Origin: CAYWKU01 sp964459325
Lineage (GTDB): Bacteria; RBG-13-61-14; CAYWKU01
Assembly: GCA_964459325.1 (NCBI GenBank)
Contig: CAYWKU010000041.1
Span: forward strand, 1-31,163
Reading direction: 5' to 3'
Length of the DNA stretch: 31,163 nt
Shown here: positions 25,360 through 31,163 of the stretch, one piece after another
Position numbering within the stretch: position 1 is the first letter of the stretch
Layout of the letters: each line of letters opens with the position of its first letter
Notes under the pieces: model-generated
Told to the model about the DNA's origin: nothing
Databases searched by the model: none
The model's input: the letters and a program-made list of their open reading frames with translations, nothing else
Made by a program: the position numbers and the translations under genes

Positions 25360-26721
25360 TTATTGCTGCCCGCCCTGCTGGCCCATCATGCCGGGCAGGC
25401 CTCTCATGAGTCCTTTCATGCCCGTCTTTTTCATCTTGCCCATCATTTTTTTCATCTGGGCGTATTCCTTGAGCATCTTGTTGACTTCCTGTACGGAAGT
25501 GCCGCTGCCGGAGGCTATCCGCTTTTTGCGGGAGGCGTTGATGATATTGTGATTCATCCGCTCGGTGGGGGTCATTGAATTGATTATGGCCTCTATTTTT
25601 ACCAGCTCGTCTTCGGCGCGGCTGAAGTCCTTTATTCCCTTGGTGTACTGCCTCATGCCCGGAATCATGCCCAAAAGGTCTTCGATGGAGCCCATTTTCT
25701 TCATCTGGCCGAGCGCGTCCCGGAAATCTTCGAGGGTGAAGATATTCTTCCGGAAATGCTCCTCCATCCGCTGGGCCTGCTGTTCTTCGACGGCCTTCTG
25801 AGCCTTTTCGATGAAGCTGAGTATGTCGCCCATGCCAAGGATGCGGCCCGCCATCCGGTCGGGATAGAAAGGCTCCAGGGCGTCCACCTTTTCCCCCACG
25901 CCCACGAACTTGATGGGCTTGCCGGTTACCGCCTTTATGGAAAGGGCCGCGCCGCCCCGGGCGTCGCCTTCCATCTTGGTCAGCACCACGCCGGTCAGGT
26001 CCAGTACGTCATTGAAGCCTTCGGCCACGTTTACCGCTTCCTGGCCGGTCATTCCGTCCGCAACCAGCATCACCTCGAGGGGGTCGGTGGCTTCGGCCAC
26101 CCGGTGAAGCTCGTCCATCAGGGGCCGGTCTATCTGGAGACGGCCCGCGGTGTCGAAAATTACGGTGTCGCAGCCCTTTTCGGAAGCTTGTTTGAGGGCG
26201 TCGGTGCAGGTTTTTACCACGTCGGCGTTCTGGTCGGTATCGTATACCGGCACTTCAATTCTTGAGCCGAGGGTTTTGACCTGGTCTATGGCTGCGGGGC
26301 GATAGACGTCGGCGGGCACCATCATGGGAGTGCGCTTTAAGTCGTTTTTGAGCATGTAAGCCAGCTTGGCGGCGGTGGTGGTTTTACCGGAACCCTGCAG
26401 CCCGACAAGCATGATTGGCACCGGGGGTCTGCCGCGAAGGTCCAGCTCCCGGTACTCGCCTCCCAACAAGGCTATTAACTCCTCGTGGACGAGCTTGATG
26501 AACTGCTGGCCGGGGTTCAGGCCCTTGAGGACTTCCGTGCCGAGGGCCTTTTCCTTCACGCTGTCGGTAAACTGCTTGGCGACCCGGAAGTTCACGTCGG
26601 CTTCCAGGAAGCTCATCCTTACCTCGCGCAAGGCCTCGGTAACGTTTTTCTCGCTGAGCCGACCCTTGCCGCCCCACTTTTTAAGGCTGCTGTTGAGTCT
26701 GTCGGTCAGGTTTTCAAACAC
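25360..26721 (-). CDS. ffh: Signal recognition particle protein Ffh
   Basis: This is the protein subunit of the SRP, which targets nascent membrane proteins to the translocon through its GTPase cycle with FtsY. The 453 residues show the N domain (1-90), the G domain with P-loop GLQGSGKTT (107-115), DTAGRLQID and TKMEGDARGG, and the methionine-rich M domain ending MKKMMGKMKKTGMKGLMRG. The start is a GTG with only a weak AAGGTG site. It is transcribed away from the AT-rich spacer at 26722-27367 and followed closely by prmC. No SRP RNA gene was recognised nearby. Confidence 0.97.
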   Translation of the reverse strand: MFENLTDRLNSSLKKWGGKGRLSEKNVTEALREVRMSFLEADVNFRVAKQFTDSVKEKALGTEVLKGLNPGQQFIKLVHEELIALLGGEYRELDLRGRPPVPIMLVGLQGSGKTTTAAKLAYMLKNDLKRTPMMVPADVYRPAAIDQVKTLGSRIEVPVYDTDQNADVVKTCTDALKQASEKGCDTVIFDTAGRLQIDRPLMDELHRVAEATDPLEVMLVADGMTGQEAVNVAEGFNDVLDLTGVVLTKMEGDARGGAALSIKAVTGKPIKFVGVGEKVDALEPFYPDRMAGRILGMGDILSFIEKAQKAVEEQQAQRMEEHFRKNIFTLEDFRDALGQMKKMGSIEDLLGMIPGMRQYTKGIKDFSRAEDELVKIEAIINSMTPTERMNHNIINASRKKRIASGSGTSVQEVNKMLKEYAQMKKMMGKMKKTGMKGLMRGLPGMMGQQGGQQ

Positions 26722-27367
26722 TTTATTGCACCTTCGGAAGCGTTTTCTGTTTTTTGAGAGGGGATGATAGGAGATAGTTCCCCGGGAGTCAACGCTGCGG
26801 AATATCGCCGCGTCTATTGTATCAAGCGCCGGGGTTTTGTTTGCAGGTTATCCACAAGGGATGTCAAGTAAAAAAGACTCGTCGCGGGTATCCACAGGCC
26901 CTGTGAACAATAATTAAATTTAAGTATTCGATATGTTTGGGAGAATTTTTCCTGTCCACAGGATGTGACTTTTTGTTCATAAGCTGTGGTTTGTGGGGCC
27001 TTTAATTCTGGTTTTATTACCCAGTTTTGCACAATTTATGTGCACCGGGTATGAGACTGAAACGTTGATTTTTTAGGTTTAAAACAAAGCTTCTGCGGTG
27101 CGTTTTGAATAATTCCCCGAAAAGATATAGATAATAATGTTCACTTAGGTTACTATTATTACTTAAATATGTAAAAAACTATACATAAAATGCCTCCAAA
27201 ATTGCGAATTTAGGCCATCTGAGAGCTTTTAGTAAAAACGGGAACCCTCCCCCCTTATGCCTCTTTGCATCTTCCGTCGAAACAGCCTCTTGCGATGATA
27301 TGCTTTTCGTGTTTCCATATCTCGAATCGACTGAAAACGCACTTGAGTGAAATAGCGAGGTAGAAAT
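26722..27367. other. AT-rich spacer with DnaA-box-like sites; candidate oriC
   Basis: The longest gene-free stretch of the window lies between divergent ffh and icd. It contains TTATCCACA (26848-26856), GTATCCACA (26888-26896), TTGTTCACA on the minus strand (26910-26902), CTGTCCACA (26952-26960) and TTTTGCACA (27025-27033). The first and last fit the TTWTNCACA DnaA-box consensus exactly and the others have one or two mismatches. Downstream, about 12 of the 70 bases at 27121-27190 are G or C, like a DNA-unwinding element, and TAATAAT/ATTATTA forms a dyad there. This is the composition of a chromosomal origin, though dnaA and dnaN are not adjacent. The icd promoter must also lie here, but none stands out. 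Confidence 0.5.
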
Positions 27368-28603
<1,236 letters not shown>

Positions 28604-28621
28604 GTTTCTCCTGAGTTTGAA

Positions 28622-29872
28622 TCAATACCCATCCGTTATCATGCGGTACTCGTAGCCGGTGGCCACGGCGCAGATGGAGGCGATGGTTCCGTATACCCGC
28701 ATCATTACGGTATCCGAGCATGCGGCGTCGTCCAAAAAAGCCGGCTTGGTGTCCTTAAGCTCGTGGAAGCACAGCTTGGAGAAAGTCATGCCCCGGGAGT
28801 TGAGGTTTTCCCGTATGGTTCTTTCGCAGTTTATCCGGTAGAAGCCGCCCACGGGGTCGCCGCCCACGATGTAAATGACCGGCTCCACCGGGCAGTCCAT
28901 ATGTTCATCCCGTGTGGGAATGCCTTCCTGTGCTATGACCTCGTATATTTCCAGGCCCCCCTTGCTGCGTCGCATTTTCTTGCGCTGCTTCGAGGTCAGG
29001 GATAAAAACTCATCGCCGCTGCTTACCGAAATCACGCCCATTCCGTATGTGCCGTAATCGCTCTTTATAAAGACGAAGGGTTTTTCTTCCAGCCCTTTTT
29101 CCCGGTATTTTTTCCCTATCTCCTCCACCAGGTGGTCTATGGCGGCGGCGATTCTTTCCATCCCGGTTTTTCTCTGGAAATCCACCCCTTTAACCGACCG
29201 GGTGAGGGGATAGAACAGCCACGGGTCCATACCGACGATGTCACCGAACTCCTGCATCAGGTGCTCGAGTATGACGAAGTGGTCGCTCTTTCGCCTCATG
29301 TGCCATCCCAGCTCGGGAGCGGGGTCCACCGGCTGGTCTGCGCCTTTCAGTATTTCCGGCACCCCTTCGGTGAAGTCGTTGTTGCTGAGCACAATATCCG
29401 GCATGAAATCCCCCGCCCGGAGTTTGCCGTTGCGGCGGTCCACGCGCCATGCTTGTACCGTGCCGGTCAGCGCTTCCAGCTCGATTTTATCCCGGGTGAA
29501 GCCTTCGGCCACGATACCCGCCCTCACTTCGTAGCCGTCCTCTTCTAGCATAGACAGGAGCGATTTGAGGTTTTCGGCGTAGTATTTATTCCTTGTGTTT
29601 GCCTCGGACAGCACCAGTATTTTGTTCACGTGTTTGTAGTGAGAGGATATGTATTTCTGGAAGCTGATGGTGCATTCTTCATTGTAGTAGGTGCAGAGGT
29701 TGTTGAAGCCGGCGGGGTACAGGTTGGTATCCACGGGGCTTATTTTGAACCCGGCGCTTCTCATGTCGACGGAGGTGTATATGGGCAGGCTTATCCTGTT
29801 GCGATGTTGCCCCATCCAATCAGCCACTTCCCCCTGGCGTTCAAGCAGTCTTTCGTTAAACTCGACAAGCAT
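28622..29872 (-). CDS. gshA: Glutamate-cysteine ligase (proteobacterial gshA_ferroox type)
   Basis: This enzyme joins glutamate and cysteine, the first step of glutathione synthesis. The 416-residue protein fits the less common ligase family first defined from Acidithiobacillus: VDMRSAGFKISPVDTNLYP (from residue 35) with AGFNNL, KSDYGTYGMGVISV, and VEPVIYIVGGDPVGGFYRI. These form the ATP-grasp-like core. No glutathione synthetase (gshB) is in the window. It begins 14 bases after the M28 peptidase stop, so the two share a transcript. The ribosome site is weak. Confidence 0.85.
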   Translation of the reverse strand: MLVEFNERLLERQGEVADWMGQHRNRISLPIYTSVDMRSAGFKISPVDTNLYPAGFNNLCTYYNEECTISFQKYISSHYKHVNKILVLSEANTRNKYYAENLKSLLSMLEEDGYEVRAGIVAEGFTRDKIELEALTGTVQAWRVDRRNGKLRAGDFMPDIVLSNNDFTEGVPEILKGADQPVDPAPELGWHMRRKSDHFVILEHLMQEFGDIVGMDPWLFYPLTRSVKGVDFQRKTGMERIAAAIDHLVEEIGKKYREKGLEEKPFVFIKSDYGTYGMGVISVSSGDEFLSLTSKQRKKMRRSKGGLEIYEVIAQEGIPTRDEHMDCPVEPVIYIVGGDPVGGFYRINCERTIRENLNSRGMTFSKLCFHELKDTKPAFLDDAACSDTVMMRVYGTIASICAVATGYEYRMITDGY

Positions 29873-29886
29873 GTTTATCGTTCTTT

Positions 29887-31047
29887 TTATTGGCCTGAGA
29901 GGTGGTGGTCAAGTTTCCTGACCAAGTCGATTGCGAAGGTTCGGGCTTTTTCCGGCAGGTCGAAATCAACGTTGTCGATAGTATCGGTAAAGTAGTGGTA
30001 GTTCGGCGTTCTGCCTTTTTCGTCGTAACCAAATATGGTTATGGAGGGGTAGCCTTTCAAGGCCGGCGCCAGCGCATCGGTGGGCATGGCCCACCATCCC
30101 GGCCGGGCGTCGGGGGAGTTGGGGTCTTCGGACACCTGCCGGGCCAGTTCGGCCAGATTGCCGGGGTAGCTGAAGCCGGGGATGGTTTCGCCTTTGAGGT
30201 ATACCAGGTCTCCGCCGCCGAGATTATCGAAGTTGATGAACCAGGTGGAGTCTTTATCGAAGTCCTTTCCCGGGCCTTTTCGTATGAAGTTTGAAATGCC
30301 GCACAGGCCGCTTTCTTCTGCGCCGGTGGCTACTACCCACACCTCCAGGTTCCGGGGGGCGACTTTCCTCAAGTCCTCGGCCAGCGCCAGTATTACTCCG
30401 CACCCGGAGGCGTCGTCGTTGGCGCCCCGGACGTACTTTCCCTTCCACTCGGCAGCGGCGAAGAAAATGAAAAGCAACAACATTAAACCCGAGTCCGCCA
30501 GGACGATTATCAGGATAGTCAACCCGCTTATTCCGATGAGGCGCAGCAGGCTCAAAACCAGCGCCGCCACCGCTCCCAGCACGGCCAGGTTGAAAAGAAG
30601 CGGAAGTATGCGAACCCATCCCCGCGAGTAGAGATAGCTGCCCAGTTGGGTGTCCAGGTGAGCGGTAAGCACCACCCTGCCCTTCGCTTCCGGGTGAGGC
30701 ATGTGGCCGATGACGTTCTGACTGTAACCGCCGGGGAAGAATAGCTTGTGCAGTGGCCAACCGAGGTAAAATTCGGCAAACAGGTAAATGAATGGCAGCA
30801 GCGCCACCGCGACGGCGGCGGGCCAGCCTTTTACGGACAGCAAACATGCCAGCGCAGCCCAGGCGGTTATCAGCATGTAGGTTCTGTAGAGCGCCGAGTC
30901 CGGGGCCTTGAAGCGCTTCACTTCCACGTGGTAGTCCTGCTCCTCCAGCGCCCTTCTGGCGTAATCGGCGGCCAGGGTTTCGTAGTTGCTGGTGGTTCCC
31001 CGGTGGGGCCAGCTACAGAGCTCGCGGATATGTTCCCGGGTTCGCAT
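29887..31047 (-). CDS. Membrane-embedded M28-family metallopeptidase
   Basis: This is a 386-residue zinc aminopeptidase-like protein. Metal ligands of family M28 are visible: H130 and D132 (AHLDTQ), D211 (GANDDASG), E244-E245 (GAEESGLCG), D274 and H351 (NYHYFTD). Two hydrophobic helices lie before the catalytic domain (about 55-75 and 77-95). Two more (about 145-165 and 173-197) are inserted between H130 and D211, which are normally only about 10-15 residues apart. An even number of crossings keeps the ligands on one side. The substrate is unknown. It is upstream of gshA in a two-gene unit. The start has little ribosome-site support. Confidence 0.85.
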   Translation of the reverse strand: MRTREHIRELCSWPHRGTTSNYETLAADYARRALEEQDYHVEVKRFKAPDSALYRTYMLITAWAALACLLSVKGWPAAVAVALLPFIYLFAEFYLGWPLHKLFFPGGYSQNVIGHMPHPEAKGRVVLTAHLDTQLGSYLYSRGWVRILPLLFNLAVLGAVAALVLSLLRLIGISGLTILIIVLADSGLMLLLFIFFAAAEWKGKYVRGANDDASGCGVILALAEDLRKVAPRNLEVWVVATGAEESGLCGISNFIRKGPGKDFDKDSTWFINFDNLGGGDLVYLKGETIPGFSYPGNLAELARQVSEDPNSPDARPGWWAMPTDALAPALKGYPSITIFGYDEKGRTPNYHYFTDTIDNVDFDLPEKARTFAIDLVRKLDHHLSGQ

Positions 31048-31163
31048 TACCGGAATAGATTAAAATATAAATCCGTTTATCGCATTTTGGGTAGTGATTT
31101 CGCACCCTGACCAAGCTTCCCGCTTTAGGTAAGTGAAAAAGCACCAACTGGGTGTAATACTTA
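31048..31163. other. Window edge, no gene recognised
   Basis: This is the leader of the M28 peptidase gene. It is AT-rich near 31060-31080 (minus-strand TATATT, TTTAAT), but no -35 at a proper distance was found. Nothing else is supported. Confidence 0.3.

Noticed and set aside
26814..27032. 72-codon minus-strand frame in the candidate origin
   Set aside because: It has no ribosome site or recognisable sequence, and it covers the DnaA-box cluster.

Overview
The window comes from a diderm (Gram-negative-type) bacterium with moderately high GC. Predicted outer-membrane beta-barrel, lipobox lipoprotein and class III cyclase genes sit beside standard bacterial ffh, murA, prmC and dtd. Several features (a deoxyhypusine-synthase-like enzyme, pyruvoyl arginine decarboxylase, a CHAT protein beside an ECF sigma factor, REP-like repeats) fit an uncultivated, deep-branching phylum better than a well-known model lineage, but the sequence alone does not fix the taxon. 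No tRNA, rRNA, CRISPR array, transposase or prophage was seen.

Layout. (1) 100-3081, minus strand: a putative 57-aa protein behind a perfect consensus promoter, then pdaD, speY and speB, an arginine-to-putrescine-to-homospermidine route. (2) 3230-11696, plus strand: an ECF sigma factor, a zinc-finger anti-sigma-like protein, a 1112-aa nucleotide cyclase-CHAT-transmembrane-TPR-CsgG/FlgO-like protein, a FadL/PorV-like barrel and a large lipoprotein ending in the same CsgG/FlgO-like module. (3) 11788-15490, minus: dtd, a small membrane protein, then pncB-pncA-nrtR for NAD salvage. (4) 15491-15952: a repeat-rich spacer with an inverted pair of GTAG-hairpin units (REPIN-like) and a possible structured element. 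(5) 15953-21886, plus: a CoA-binding protein, an exported metallophosphoesterase and two large membrane-anchored proteins of unknown function. (6) 21914-26721, minus: ffh, prmC, murA and a CrtC/AttH-like secreted protein. (7) 26722-27367: an AT-rich spacer with DnaA-box-like sequences, a candidate replication origin. (8) 27368-31047: icd on plus, then an M28 peptidase and glutamate-cysteine ligase on minus.

The most novel unit is region 2. Its gene order and domains suggest an envelope-spanning signalling device: a periplasmic TPR/CsgG-like sensor linked through one transmembrane helix to cytoplasmic caspase-like protease and cyclase domains, encoded 5 nt after a potential anti-sigma substrate and followed by outer-membrane partners. 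That mechanism is inference. The domains and the catalytic residues (cyclase D38, D82, N142, R146; CHAT H434, C477) are visible in the sequence.
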